NCBI GenBank assembly: GCA_947479935.1
Contig: CANKBG010000007.1
Location: forward strand, 1-64,000
DNA: 64,000 bases
From: Comamonadaceae bacterium
GTDB taxonomy: Bacteria; Pseudomonadota; Gammaproteobacteria; Burkholderiales; Burkholderiaceae_C
Direction: 5' to 3'
The notes below the pieces were generated by a model, which saw only the letters and a list, made by a program, of their open reading frames with translations, was not told the DNA's origin and ran no database searches. Made by a program: the position numbers and the translations under genes. Positions 54,620-63,682 of this stretch are shown here, piece by piece. Positions within the stretch are counted from its first letter, which is position 1. Every line of letters begins with the position of its first letter.

Positions 54620-57600
54620 ATGTTTGTCCATTTGCGCCTCCATTCCGAGTTTTCCATTGTCGATTCCACGTGTCGCATCGACGAAGTGGTGAAGGCTGCT
54701 GCAGACGATCATCAGCCTGCACTGGCCATCACCGATTTAAGCAACCTGTTCGGGGCCATTAAGTTTTACAAAGCAGCACGCGAACTGGGCGTGCAACCCA
54801 TCTTGGGCGCAGAAATTTTCTTGGAAGGCTTGGGTGTTGAACCTCTGGCTTTGTCTCGGGTCATGGTGTTGGTGCAAAGTTCTCAAGGCTATTTGAATTT
54901 ATCTGAATTGCTGGCGCGGGCTTGGACGCAAAACATGGTCAAGACCAACGCCGTTGTGAAGTTGGCTTGGCTTGAAGAATTGTCTGAAGGCTTGATTTTG
55001 ATTTCGGGCGCGCAAGCGGGCCCCGTGGGTCAAGCCTTGGTGCAAGGCGATACCTCGCGCGCCGCTGAAATTGCTTTGCAATTGGCTTCGATTTTTACCC
55101 ACCGCTTTTATTTGGAGTTGCAGCGAACGGGCAGGCCTGAAGACAATGCCCATGTGATTGCAGCCGTCAAGTTGGCGGCCCGTTTGAATTTGCCTGTCGT
55201 CGCCACCCATCCCGTGCAGTTTTTGGCACCCGATGATTACGAATCACACGAGGCGCGTGTGTGTATTTCTGAGGGCGAAATTTTGGGCAATCAGCGTCGT
55301 GTGCGAAAGTTCACGCGTGATCAATATTTCAAATCGACTGAAGAAATGCAGGCACTTTTTGCGGATGTGCCAAGCGCCTTGGCCAATTCAGTCGAAATTG
55401 CCAAGCGGTGTAATTTAACGTTGGTGCTGGGCAAGCCGCAACTTCCCAATTACCCCACGCCTCTCACCGATGGCAAACCCATGCCCATTGAGGCGTATTT
55501 CCGTTTGCTTTCAGTTGAAGGTTTGGAGGAGCGCTTGGTGCACCTTTATCCAGACGCAGCCAAGAGAGAAATTGAGCGGCCTCGGTATGCGGAGCGTTTG
55601 GAATTTGAAATCAACACCATCTTGAACATGGGGTTCCCCGGTTACTTTTTAATCGTGGGCGATTTCATCAATTGGGCGAAGAAGAATGGGTGCCCTGTGG
55701 GGCCAGGCCGAGGCTCAGGGGCAGGTTCGTTGGTTGCTTACTCTTTGAAAATTACCGATCTTGACCCGTTGCAATACAACTTGCTGTTTGAGCGATTTTT
55801 AAATCCGGAGCGGGTTTCCATGCCCGACTTTGACATTGACTTTTGTCAGACCAATCGCGACCGTGTGATTGATTATGTGAAAGACAAGTATGGTCGCGAT
55901 GCCGTGAGCCAAATTGCCACCTTTGGCACCATGGCAGCGCGGGCAGCCATTCGAGATGTTGGCCGTGTGCTCGACATGAGTTATATGTTTTGCGACGGCA
56001 TTAGCAAGCTCATTCCGAACAAGCCAGGGCAGCACATTACCATCGATGGTGCCATCAAAGCTGAACCCATTTTGGCCGAGCGCTTGGAAAAAGAAGACGA
56101 AGTTAAAACCCTTTTAGCATTGGCGCAAAAACTCGAAGGCATGACGCGCAACGTGGGCATGCATGCGGGAGGTGTTTTGATTGCCCCCGGTAAGCTCACA
56201 GATTTTTGTCCTTTGTACCAGCAACCCGGCAGTACTTCAGCGGTGAGCCAGTATGACAAAGATGATGTGGAGGCTATTGGCCTGGTGAAGTTTGACTTCT
56301 TGGGCTTGGCCACCTTGACCATTTTGGAGTTGGCACGTGAGATGCTTGCCAAGCGTCATCAAGGCCAAGAGAATTTTGCGTTTGAGAATATTCCACTGAA
56401 TGATGCTGCAACTTATAAGTTGTTTGCAGACGGGCGAACGGAGTCGGTGTTTCAATTTGAAAGTCGCGGCATGCAGGGCATGCTCAAGGATGCGCGGCCT
56501 TCACGATTGGAAGATTTGATTGCATTGAATGCGCTTTACCGTCCTGGCCCGATGGATTTGATTCCGAGTTTTGTGGCCCGCAAACACGGCCGTGAAGTGG
56601 TGGAGTATCCACATCCCTTGGTTGAGAAAGTGTTGTCTGAAACCTACGGCATCATGGTGTACCAAGAGCAGGTGATGCAAACGGCCCAAGTGCTAGGGGG
56701 TTATAGCTTGGGTGGCGCCGATTTGCTGCGTCGGGCCATGGGCAAGAAGAAGGCCGAGGAGATGGCCGAGCATCGGGACATTTTCCGCAAAGGTGCTGGT
56801 GTCAATGGTTTGTCGGAAGCTAAAGCCGACGAAGTCTTCGACTTGATGGAAAAGTTTGCGGGATACGGCTTCAACAAATCGCACGCTGCAGCTTATTCGT
56901 TGTTGGCCTATCACACGGGTTGGCTCAAGGTGCATTTCACTGCGGAATTTTTCTGCGCCAACATGACCATTGAAATGGACGACACCGACAAACTGAAAGT
57001 GTTGTTTGAAGATGCGTTGAAGTTTGGCGTAAGCTTCGACCCACCTGATGTCAACCGTGGTACACATCGCTTTGAGCCAGTGTCCGATAAAGTAATTCGA
57101 TATGGTTTGGGTGCCATCAAAGGCACAGGGCAGCAAGCCATCGACGCCATTGTGAAAGCGCGTGAAGAGGGCGGCCCTTTTACCAGTTTGTTTGATTTTT
57201 GTGTGCGTGTTGACCGCAGCCGATTGAACAAACGAAGCGTAGAGGCCTTGGTCAAGGCCGGTGCGTTTGACTCTTTGCAGCGCAACAGAGCATCCTTGGC
57301 GGCTTCTGTCGATCGCGCGTTTGAGTTTTCTGCCGCCACTGCAGCCAATGCCAATCAAGGCGGCTTGTTCGACATGATGGGCGACGATGCCCATGGGTCT
57401 AGCACCCAAGAACCCGATTTGGTTGACATGTTGCCGTGGGGTGTAAAGGAACAACTGACCCAAGAAAAGACAGCGGTCGGTTTTTATCTTTCTGGCCATT
57501 TATTTGATGCGGTAGAGCGCGAAGTACGGTTGTTTGCCAAACGCAAAATAGACGATTTAATAGACAGTCGTGAACCTCAATTGTTGGCAGGCATTGTGGG

Positions 57601-58108
57601 TGACTTGCGCATCATCAATGGCCAACGGGGTAAGTTGGCCATCTTTAAATTAGACGACAAGAGTGCGGCGATGGAAGCCACGGCCGACGAGGCCATGATC
57701 AATGCCAACCGTCACTTGCTCAAAGACGATGAACTGATCATCGTCATGGCCAAGATGCAGCCCGATCGATTCTCGGGAGGTTATCGTTTGTCCATTCAGC
57801 AAGTTTGGGATCTGCCCTCTGCGCGTTGTCGCTTTGGCAAATACTTGCGCGTAGCAGTGAATGGCCGAGCCCCTGAGGTCGCGCAGTTGGTCAAGGCATT
57901 TCCGCCTCAACGAGAAATGACGGATCAAGGCGAGTTATTCAGAGGTTTGTCCGTTCGCTTAAAACTAGAGCGCAAAGCTGACAACGTGTCGGCAAGTGCC
58001 GAACTGCTGTTGGGTGAACAAGCCAAATTCTTCCCCAGCGATGCAGCCCTTTCCAGCTGGATCGCCCAAGCCGACCAAGGGAAAGCCGAAATCGTCTACG
58101 AGAACTAA
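54620..58108 (+). CDS. dnaE: DNA polymerase III alpha subunit
   Basis: A 1162-aa replicative polymerase, full DnaE length. The PHP domain begins FVHLRLHSEFSIVDSTCRI. The palm has PGRGSGAGSLVAY and the catalytic aspartates in MPDFDIDFC. AGYGFNKSHAAAYSLLAYHTGWLK and the C-terminal OB-fold region (about 960-1060) are normal. It is divergent from trhO and convergent with tolA across the 42-bp inverted repeat. Confidence 0.97.
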   Translation: MFVHLRLHSEFSIVDSTCRIDEVVKAAADDHQPALAITDLSNLFGAIKFYKAARELGVQPILGAEIFLEGLGVEPLALSRVMVLVQSSQGYLNLSELLARAWTQNMVKTNAVVKLAWLEELSEGLILISGAQAGPVGQALVQGDTSRAAEIALQLASIFTHRFYLELQRTGRPEDNAHVIAAVKLAARLNLPVVATHPVQFLAPDDYESHEARVCISEGEILGNQRRVRKFTRDQYFKSTEEMQALFADVPSALANSVEIAKRCNLTLVLGKPQLPNYPTPLTDGKPMPIEAYFRLLSVEGLEERLVHLYPDAAKREIERPRYAERLEFEINTILNMGFPGYFLIVGDFINWAKKNGCPVGPGRGSGAGSLVAYSLKITDLDPLQYNLLFERFLNPERVSMPDFDIDFCQTNRDRVIDYVKDKYGRDAVSQIATFGTMAARAAIRDVGRVLDMSYMFCDGISKLIPNKPGQHITIDGAIKAEPILAERLEKEDEVKTLLALAQKLEGMTRNVGMHAGGVLIAPGKLTDFCPLYQQPGSTSAVSQYDKDDVEAIGLVKFDFLGLATLTILELAREMLAKRHQGQENFAFENIPLNDAATYKLFADGRTESVFQFESRGMQGMLKDARPSRLEDLIALNALYRPGPMDLIPSFVARKHGREVVEYPHPLVEKVLSETYGIMVYQEQVMQTAQVLGGYSLGGADLLRRAMGKKKAEEMAEHRDIFRKGAGVNGLSEAKADEVFDLMEKFAGYGFNKSHAAAYSLLAYHTGWLKVHFTAEFFCANMTIEMDDTDKLKVLFEDALKFGVSFDPPDVNRGTHRFEPVSDKVIRYGLGAIKGTGQQAIDAIVKAREEGGPFTSLFDFCVRVDRSRLNKRSVEALVKAGAFDSLQRNRASLAASVDRAFEFSAATAANANQGGLFDMMGDDAHGSSTQEPDLVDMLPWGVKEQLTQEKTAVGFYLSGHLFDAVEREVRLFAKRKIDDLIDSREPQLLAGIVGDLRIINGQRGKLAIFKLDDKSAAMEATADEAMINANRHLLKDDELIIVMAKMQPDRFSGGYRLSIQQVWDLPSARCRFGKYLRVAVNGRAPEVAQLVKAFPPQREMTDQGELFRGLSVRLKLERKADNVSASAELLLGEQAKFFPSDAALSSWIAQADQGKAEIVYEN

Positions 58109-58110
58109 AT

Positions 58111-58222
58111 TTAATTGGGGGCATTAATTGGGGTCAGATCACAATTAATTTTTTAATCACATGTTGATCAGTGATCGAAGAAAATTAATTGTGATCTGAC
58201 CCCAATTAATGCCCCCAATTAA
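58111..58222. repeat. perfect 42-bp inverted repeat, REP/BIME-like element
   Basis: The left arm 58111-58152 and right arm 58181-58222 are exact reverse complements over 42 bp, separated by a 28-bp spacer that itself contains GATCAGTGATC. Each arm carries TTAATTGGGGTCAGATCACA. The element begins two bases after the dnaE stop and ends 39 bp before the tolA stop. A partial copy lies at 35037-35065. There is no open frame and no target-site duplication that I can define. It may also act as a terminator for the converging genes. Confidence 0.9.
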
Positions 58223-58261
58223 TGCTTTCCGGAACAGGGCAGGCCGGCTGCGCGAGTCTTA

Positions 58262-59218
58262 TCAGTCTTTGGGGCGGAAGCTGATTTCTAGAAAGGGTGG
58301 CACGCGGCCATCTTCATCTCTAGGCAGTGTGGCGGTTTTGTCGATGGCTTTGAGCACGGCTTCGTCCCAGGCTTTGTTGCCACTGCTGGACAACAATTTG
58401 CGGCTGATGATGGTGCCATCGGGAGAGGTGCGCACTTCGACTTCGGCTTTTGGATTGCCGGCCACATCTTCAGTGAAGGTGATGTTGGGCTTGATGCGTG
58501 CGCGGATTCGGCCGGCGTAACTGGGCGACGGGCCAGAAGACTTCAGGGCGGTTCCTTTAGAGTTTTCATCGCCCGATGCACCAGCCATGCCTTGCATGCG
58601 TTTCAAGTTTTCGTTGCGAAGCGCCTCAGCGCGTTTTTCATCAGCGGCTGCTTTTTTCGCTTCCTCTTTGGCTTTGACGGCTGCTTGCTCTTTCTTCAGA
58701 GCCTCTTCCTTTTTCTTTTTCTCAATCTCTTTTACTTTTTCCCTCTCTTTTTCTTTGGCCTTTTCCTTGTCTAATTTTTCCTTCTCGAGCTTGTCTTTTT
58801 CAATCTTCTTTTTCTTTTCTAGCTCATCGGCTTTTTTCTCTTCCAGTTTCTTTTTCTCTTTTTCTTTTTTCAGTGCAATGTCAGCAGCCTCACGCTCAGC
58901 CTGTGCGTTGACTTTGGGTGCAACGGGTGGCGTTGGCTTGGGTTCTGGCTTGGGCTCTACAGCTTTGATGGGTTCTGGCGGCTTCACGGGTTCTGGGGGG
59001 GGAGTGGGCTCGGGCTCATTGGCGGCAGGCGCAGCCTCTTGTGGCAATGCTGACCACAATTCAGCAGATGCTGAAAGCGTGTTGGGTTCTGTTTTCCATT
59101 GAATACCCCAAGTCAGGGCCGCCAATAAAAGCAAGTGCATGAACAATGCAAACGACAACGATCTGCCAAAGCCCCCTGTGGGAGGTGGTGCAAATTCGGT
59201 GTAAGCAATGGCGTTCAT
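58262..59218 (-). CDS. tolA: TolA cell-envelope protein
   Basis: A 318-aa inner-membrane protein spanning the periplasm. One N-terminal helix (about 20-38), a proline-rich part (65-100), a long Lys/Glu-rich coiled helix (about 103-215) and a C-terminal TonB/TolA domain (SYAGRIRARIKPNITFTEDVAGNPKAEVEVRTSPDGTI). TolA links TolQR to the outer membrane. The usual downstream tolB, pal and cpoB are absent; the gene ends at the inverted repeat. Confidence 0.93.
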   Translation of the reverse strand: MNAIAYTEFAPPPTGGFGRSLSFALFMHLLLLAALTWGIQWKTEPNTLSASAELWSALPQEAAPAANEPEPTPPPEPVKPPEPIKAVEPKPEPKPTPPVAPKVNAQAEREAADIALKKEKEKKKLEEKKADELEKKKKIEKDKLEKEKLDKEKAKEKEREKVKEIEKKKKEEALKKEQAAVKAKEEAKKAAADEKRAEALRNENLKRMQGMAGASGDENSKGTALKSSGPSPSYAGRIRARIKPNITFTEDVAGNPKAEVEVRTSPDGTIISRKLLSSSGNKAWDEAVLKAIDKTATLPRDEDGRVPPFLEISFRPKD

Positions 59219-59241
59219 GCGAAATGGTTCGTGCGAGCGAC

Positions 59242-59661
59242 TTAGGGTGCCAACTGGACAGACAATCCCACACGCTGAATGCCTGCGCGCTGCAAAGTGT
59301 CCATGACCTTGACCACCGTTTCATATTTCACATTGCGATCAGCACTGATCACCACCGCAGAATTTGCCTGGCCTGTTTGTGCCACACGCACTGAGTTGGC
59401 CAAACTGTCCAAGTTAATTTTGGAAGTTTTGCTGTCATTGACAATTTCTAAGCTATCGTCTTTTTGAACCAAAATTTGAATCACTTGGTCGGGCTGCTTG
59501 GTGGCTTTGCCTACGCTGGGCAAATCAATCACGCTGGGCGTGATCATGGGTGCGGTGACCATGAAAATAATGAGCAATACCAACATCACATCAATAAAGG
59601 GCACCATGTTGATTTCATTGATGGTACGCCGGCCTCGGCCGCGAGAGGAAAGAGCTGGCAT
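59242..59661 (-). CDS. tolR: TolR, ExbD-family proton-channel protein
   Basis: A 139-aa inner-membrane protein with one helix. The catalytic Asp lies in NMVPFIDVMLVLLIIFMVTAPM, the proton-conducting motif. The periplasmic domain ends RAGIQRVGLSVQL. It works with TolQ to energise TolA. It begins 18 bp after tolQ and ends 23 bp before tolA. Confidence 0.95.
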   Translation of the reverse strand: MPALSSRGRGRRTINEINMVPFIDVMLVLLIIFMVTAPMITPSVIDLPSVGKATKQPDQVIQILVQKDDSLEIVNDSKTSKINLDSLANSVRVAQTGQANSAVVISADRNVKYETVVKVMDTLQRAGIQRVGLSVQLAP

Positions 59662-59679
59662 GTATGTGCTCCTAAAAGA

Positions 59680-60411
59680 TTAATGGCCAGATGCAGTGAA
59701 GCCTGTACCTGCAGGGTTGACACCACCTGCACCCGTTGACCCCCCCAGGCTTCTTTGCAAGATATTTGAAAATTCTTCAATGAAAGTTTCAAGCTTAATA
59801 GCCACTCGGTCAATGTCTCGTGCAAATCGGTTGTAAGCCACCACGGCTGGAATGGCCGCAAACAGTCCGATGGCGGTGGCCACCAAGGCTTCGGCAATGC
59901 CGGGTGCCACTGTGGCCAGGGTTACTTGTTGCATATTGGCCAAGCCTGTGAAAGCGTGCATGATGCCCCAAACGGTGCCAAATAAGCCAACATAGGGCGA
60001 GACGGAACCTACGGATGCCAAAAATGCCAATTGCGATTCAGCCACATCCATCTCTCTCTGAAAACTGGCACGCATAGCGCGGCGAGCACCATCCAACAGC
60101 GTGCCCGCATCAGAGATGCGTCGCTCACGCAGTTTCTGATATTCACGCATGCCGCTGGCAAAAATTCGCTCCATCGGTCCCGCTAGTTTTGAATTTTGTA
60201 CTGCGCCTGAAAACAAATCATTTAAGCTGGTGCCCGACCAAAACTGCTGCTCAAACTCCTCGTTCAAAGTTTGGATACGTTTGATGGCAGTGAGTTTGCG
60301 CACGATGGCCGCCCAACTGGAGATAGAGATGGCCATGAGAATGACCATGACCAACTGGACCACAAAACTGGCGTGCAAAACAAGTTGCAAAATGGACATG
60401 TCTTGGTTCAT
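59680..60411 (-). CDS. tolQ: TolQ, MotA/ExbB-family proton-channel protein
   Basis: A 243-aa protein with three membrane helices (about 15-37, 135-160 and 170-195). ASVGSVSPYVGLFGTVWGIMHAF and IAEALVATAIGLFAAIPAVVAYN are the ExbB/TolQ channel motifs. Its ATG overlaps the ybgC stop as ATGA. Powers TolA together with TolR. Confidence 0.95.
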   Translation of the reverse strand: MNQDMSILQLVLHASFVVQLVMVILMAISISSWAAIVRKLTAIKRIQTLNEEFEQQFWSGTSLNDLFSGAVQNSKLAGPMERIFASGMREYQKLRERRISDAGTLLDGARRAMRASFQREMDVAESQLAFLASVGSVSPYVGLFGTVWGIMHAFTGLANMQQVTLATVAPGIAEALVATAIGLFAAIPAVVAYNRFARDIDRVAIKLETFIEEFSNILQRSLGGSTGAGGVNPAGTGFTASGH

Positions 60412-60818
60412 TGAAGTACTTCCAAAATTTGGGCCGGAATGCGGCCAGGTTTCATGGTTTGGCTGTCTACCCAGCCAATTCTTATCGTGCCTTCAGCTAA
60501 CAAATTGCGTTCACCCTTCGCATTTAACCAAGCTTGTTGAGTTAACACCAAGCTGGCGCGCCCTTTTTCTGTGGTTTGCGCCGTGACTTCCAACAAGTCA
60601 TCGAGACGAGCCGGCAAAAAATATTTAATTTGAGTTTCACTGACCACAAAAATACCGCTACTTTGAGCCTTCAGCGATTGTTGTTCAATGCCCAGGGACC
60701 GCAGCCATTCAGTGCGTGCACGTTCAAAAAACTTCAAGTAGTTGGCGTAAAAAACAATGCCGCCAGCGTCGGTGTCTTCCCAGTAAATGCGAATTGGAAA
60801 TTTAAATGCAGATTTCAT
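60408..60818 (-). CDS. ybgC: tol-pal associated acyl-CoA thioesterase YbgC
   Basis: A 136-aa hotdog thioesterase. [29 protein letters not shown] is the YbgC catalytic motif with Asp. It hydrolyses acyl-CoA and is regularly the first gene of the tol-pal cluster. Start 60818 overlaps the nusB stop as ATGA; longer readings run into nusB and look spurious. Confidence 0.94.
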   Translation of the reverse strand: MKSAFKFPIRIYWEDTDAGGIVFYANYLKFFERARTEWLRSLGIEQQSLKAQSSGIFVVSETQIKYFLPARLDDLLEVTAQTTEKGRASLVLTQQAWLNAKGERNLLAEGTIRIGWVDSQTMKPGRIPAQILEVLQ

Positions 60819-61348
60819 GCGCGAGCGCGTCCTGCTTGCCGGTCCGCCAGTACTTCGTGAGGGCGAAGCTGTGGGGCTAAACCTTCTAACACCGCATTCA
60901 CATATTTGTGGCCATCGGTACCGCCAAATTCTTTGGCCAACTCGATGCACTCGTTCAGACTCACGCGCCATGGCACGTCGAGACATTGCTTCATTTCAAA
61001 AACACCAATCCACATGACGGCACGTTCAATGGGGGAGATTTCAGCCAAGCTGCGATCAAGCAAAGGCAATATCAAATTGTCGAGTTCTGTAGCTTGCTCA
61101 GCGCAACCATACAAAAGAGCATCGTAGTGCGCTGAGTCTGCTTTGTGAAAGCCAGACAAATCGCGCGTGAAGATATCCACGTCGGCGGCTTCGTTTTTGC
61201 CGACCAAAACTTGATAAAGCGCTTGGAGTGCAAATTCACGCGCACGACTGCGGGCCGATTTGCTGGCCGATTTGCCAGGCTTGCGCCCCACAGGTTTGAC
61301 CGTGCTTGAAGGCTTGGATGGGGCCGAATGTTCTGTGGGCCCGCTCAT
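60815..61348 (-). CDS. nusB: transcription antitermination factor NusB
   Basis: A 177-aa protein, longer than the 139-aa E. coli form because of a basic, Ser/Pro/Lys-rich N-terminal extension of about 30 residues. The conserved core is [30 protein letters not shown] and [26 protein letters not shown]. NusB binds boxA RNA with NusE (S10). It starts by ATGA overlap with ribH. Confidence 0.95.
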   Translation of the reverse strand: MSGPTEHSAPSKPSSTVKPVGRKPGKSASKSARSRAREFALQALYQVLVGKNEAADVDIFTRDLSGFHKADSAHYDALLYGCAEQATELDNLILPLLDRSLAEISPIERAVMWIGVFEMKQCLDVPWRVSLNECIELAKEFGGTDGHKYVNAVLEGLAPQLRPHEVLADRQAGRARA

Positions 61349-61839
61349 GCCAGTTCCTCATCGTCCATGTCTTCGTCTTCAATCGACAAGTCTTCCAAAA
61401 GCATGGCCATCTCGACCGCCACACGCGCCGCATCGCGCCCTTTTTCCGTTTGACGCGCAACGGCTTGTTCTAAATTTTCAGTGGTCAAAATGGCGTTGGC
61501 AATGGGCACGTTGTAATCGAGAGCAATACGGCTCACGCCAGCCCCTGATTCATTGGCCACCAGTTCAAAATGATAGGTTTCGCCGCGAATGATGCAACCC
61601 AAGGCCACCAACGCATCGTATTCGCCCCGCTCAGCCATGGCTTGAAGTGCAATTGGCACTTCCAATGCACCTGGCACCAAGACGTGGTCAATGTCGTGCA
61701 CGCCCAATTTTTCCAACTCGTGAATGCAAGCCACTGCCAAGGCATTGGTGATCTCTTCATTGAAGCGTGCTTGCACAATGCCAATGTGCAGACCCAAACC
61801 GTCCAACTCTTGTTCAATACCTTTGTTTGCGCCTAGCAT
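61345..61839 (-). CDS. ribH: 6,7-dimethyl-8-ribityllumazine synthase
   Basis: A 164-aa enzyme joining the DHBP and the pyrimidine intermediate in riboflavin synthesis. [27 protein letters not shown], and [28 protein letters not shown] (catalytic His) are intact. It ends in an acidic DEDMDDEE tail. It starts 2 bp after ribB; the ribosome site AAGGAA lies inside the end of ribB. Confidence 0.96.
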   Translation of the reverse strand: MLGANKGIEQELDGLGLHIGIVQARFNEEITNALAVACIHELEKLGVHDIDHVLVPGALEVPIALQAMAERGEYDALVALGCIIRGETYHFELVANESGAGVSRIALDYNVPIANAILTTENLEQAVARQTEKGRDAARVAVEMAMLLEDLSIEDEDMDDEELA

Positions 61840-61841
61840 TT

Positions 61842-62975
61842 TTATTCCTTAGGGATGTAACCAGTGACCTCAACGCCATAACCCGCCATGCTGGGCATGC
61901 GTCGGGGTTGGCCCATGAGTTTCATTTTGTGCACGCCACACTCGCGAACAATCTGCACGCCGACACCATAGGTGCGCAAGTCCATTTTGCTTTTGGCCGG
62001 CGCTTGCGCTGAACGCGCGCGACCTTCAAATTGAGCTAACAGCTGGTCCGCGCTTTCGCCGCAGTTCAATAACACTGCAACGCCTTGGCCTTGCTTGTTG
62101 ATGTAGTTGAGGCTGTTTTCCAAACTCCATGAGTGCATTCTGCGGCCTACTTCCAGCATATCGAAAACCGACAAAGGTTCATGCACGCGCACAGGCACCT
62201 CTTCGTCGGCACCCCAAGATCCTTTGACCAACGCCAAGTGAAGCGATTGGCTGGGCTTGTCCTTGAAGGCGTGGGCAGTGAATTCGCCGTAGGCTGTTTG
62301 CAAAACACGGGTGCCCACTTTTTCGACCAAGGACTCAGTTCGATTGCGGTATTCGATGAGGTCGGCGATGGTGCCAATTTTGAGGCCGTGCTCGGCTGCA
62401 AAAATTTGCAGATCGGGCAAGCGCGCCATGGTGCCATCGTCTTTCATAATTTCGCAAATGACGGAAGAAGCGCTGCAACCGGCCATCAGGCCTAAATCGC
62501 AACCGGCTTCAGTGTGGCCCGCTCGCATGAGCACGCCGCCGTCGACGGCTTGCAAAGGAAACACATGGCCTGGTTGTACCAAGTCGGTGGCTTTTGCATG
62601 GGCAGCCACCGCAGTCTTGACGGTCAAGGCGCGGTCTGCGGCTGAAATGCCGGTGGTCACGCCTTCAGCGGCCTCAATAGACACTGTGAATGCAGTGCTG
62701 TATACCGTGCCATTGTTGGCGGCCATGGGGGGTAGTTTTAAATGCTCGCAACGCTCGCGTGTGAGTGTGAGGCAAATCAGGCCGCGTCCAAAGCGCGCCA
62801 TGAAGTTAATGGCTTCTGCGGTAATGTGGTCAGAGGCAATGATCAAGTCGCCTTCGTTTTCACGGTCTTCGTCGTCCACCATGATGACAATTTTTCCTGC
62901 GCGCAAGTCGGCCACAATTTCTGCCACAGGCGAAATTTGGACGGGCGTCAGTTGACGGCTAGGATTCGAGCTCAT
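61842..62975 (-). CDS. ribB: 3,4-dihydroxy-2-butanone-4-phosphate synthase with degenerate GTP cyclohydrolase II domain
   Basis: A 377-aa two-domain protein. The DHBP synthase half (about 1-205) is intact: [26 protein letters not shown]. The second half keeps the RibA fold outline but lacks the zinc-binding cysteines: where RibA has VRVHSEC...CDCG, this has [16 protein letters not shown]. It probably makes DHBP only, so a separate ribA is needed elsewhere. ATG 62975 is chosen behind AAAGAAG. Confidence 0.93.
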   Translation of the reverse strand: MSSNPSRQLTPVQISPVAEIVADLRAGKIVIMVDDEDRENEGDLIIASDHITAEAINFMARFGRGLICLTLTRERCEHLKLPPMAANNGTVYSTAFTVSIEAAEGVTTGISAADRALTVKTAVAAHAKATDLVQPGHVFPLQAVDGGVLMRAGHTEAGCDLGLMAGCSASSVICEIMKDDGTMARLPDLQIFAAEHGLKIGTIADLIEYRNRTESLVEKVGTRVLQTAYGEFTAHAFKDKPSQSLHLALVKGSWGADEEVPVRVHEPLSVFDMLEVGRRMHSWSLENSLNYINKQGQGVAVLLNCGESADQLLAQFEGRARSAQAPAKSKMDLRTYGVGVQIVRECGVHKMKLMGQPRRMPSMAGYGVEVTGYIPKE

Positions 62976-62985
62976 GTCACTTCTT

Positions 62986-63651
62986 TCAATGTTGTGGTCC
63001 AGCCTTGAAGGCTGTAGCCGCCGAGTTGGCGGATGCATCATTGTTGAGCATGCGCTCAACATATCGTGCAATCAAATCGATTTCCAAATTCACGGGGCTG
63101 CCTGTTTCAAGTGCACCCAGTGCGGTGTTTTCAACCGTGTGTGGAATGAGGTTGATGCTGAACTCGCAACCATCAGACAGGTCCAAGACGGTGTTGACGG
63201 TAAGGCTCACGCCGTTGACGGTGATGGAGCCCTTGTAGGCTAAATATTTACCCAAGCTGGCGGGCGACTTGATGCGCAGTTCCCAGCTTTCGCCCACTTG
63301 GGCAAAGTGCGTGACCTGACCGATGCCATCAACATGACCCGACACAATATGGCCGCCCAAACGGTCGTGTGCGCGCAGCGCTTTTTCTAAATTGACTTTG
63401 CCAAGTTTGTTCAAGCCACAAGTTTTGTCCAGCGATTCTGCAGAGACGTCGATAGTGAATTGATGGCCCTCAGCATGGAGCGTGGTCACAGTCATGCAAG
63501 CGCCGTTGATGGCAATGCTGTCACCCAGGCCAACGTCGTCCAAGTAGCCCGCGGGGACCTCAAGGGTGAGTCGCTTGCCATGGCTTAAAGAGCTACCCAG
63601 GTCGTGGAGGGCGGCGATGCGCCCCACGCCGGTGATGATTCCGGTAAACAT
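62986..63651 (-). CDS. ribE: riboflavin synthase alpha subunit
   Basis: A 221-aa protein with two lumazine-binding repeats: MFTGIITGVGRIAALHD and SKNGLNKLGKV-like second start, plus GDSIAINGACMTV and YKGSITVNGVSLTV. It converts two lumazine molecules to riboflavin. It begins 31 bp after ribD on the same strand. No FMN riboswitch is visible in that gap. Confidence 0.95.
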   Translation of the reverse strand: MFTGIITGVGRIAALHDLGSSLSHGKRLTLEVPAGYLDDVGLGDSIAINGACMTVTTLHAEGHQFTIDVSAESLDKTCGLNKLGKVNLEKALRAHDRLGGHIVSGHVDGIGQVTHFAQVGESWELRIKSPASLGKYLAYKGSITVNGVSLTVNTVLDLSDGCEFSINLIPHTVENTALGALETGSPVNLEIDLIARYVERMLNNDASANSAATAFKAGPQH

Positions 63652-63682
63652 AGGGCGCTATTTTCGCAGGGATTGGGCCTGT

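Noticed and set aside
58111..58222. Inverted repeat as ends of an insertion sequence
   Set aside because: The spacer is only 28 bp, with no transposase frame; a REP-like element fits better.
58587..59102. Ser/Phe-rich 171-codon frame antisense to tolA
   Set aside because: It is the mirror of the Lys/Glu-rich coiled part of tolA (AAG/GAG codons read backward), low complexity.
63652..63682. FMN riboswitch in the ribD-ribE gap
   Set aside because: 31 bp is far too short; any such switch would be upstream of ribD beyond the window.
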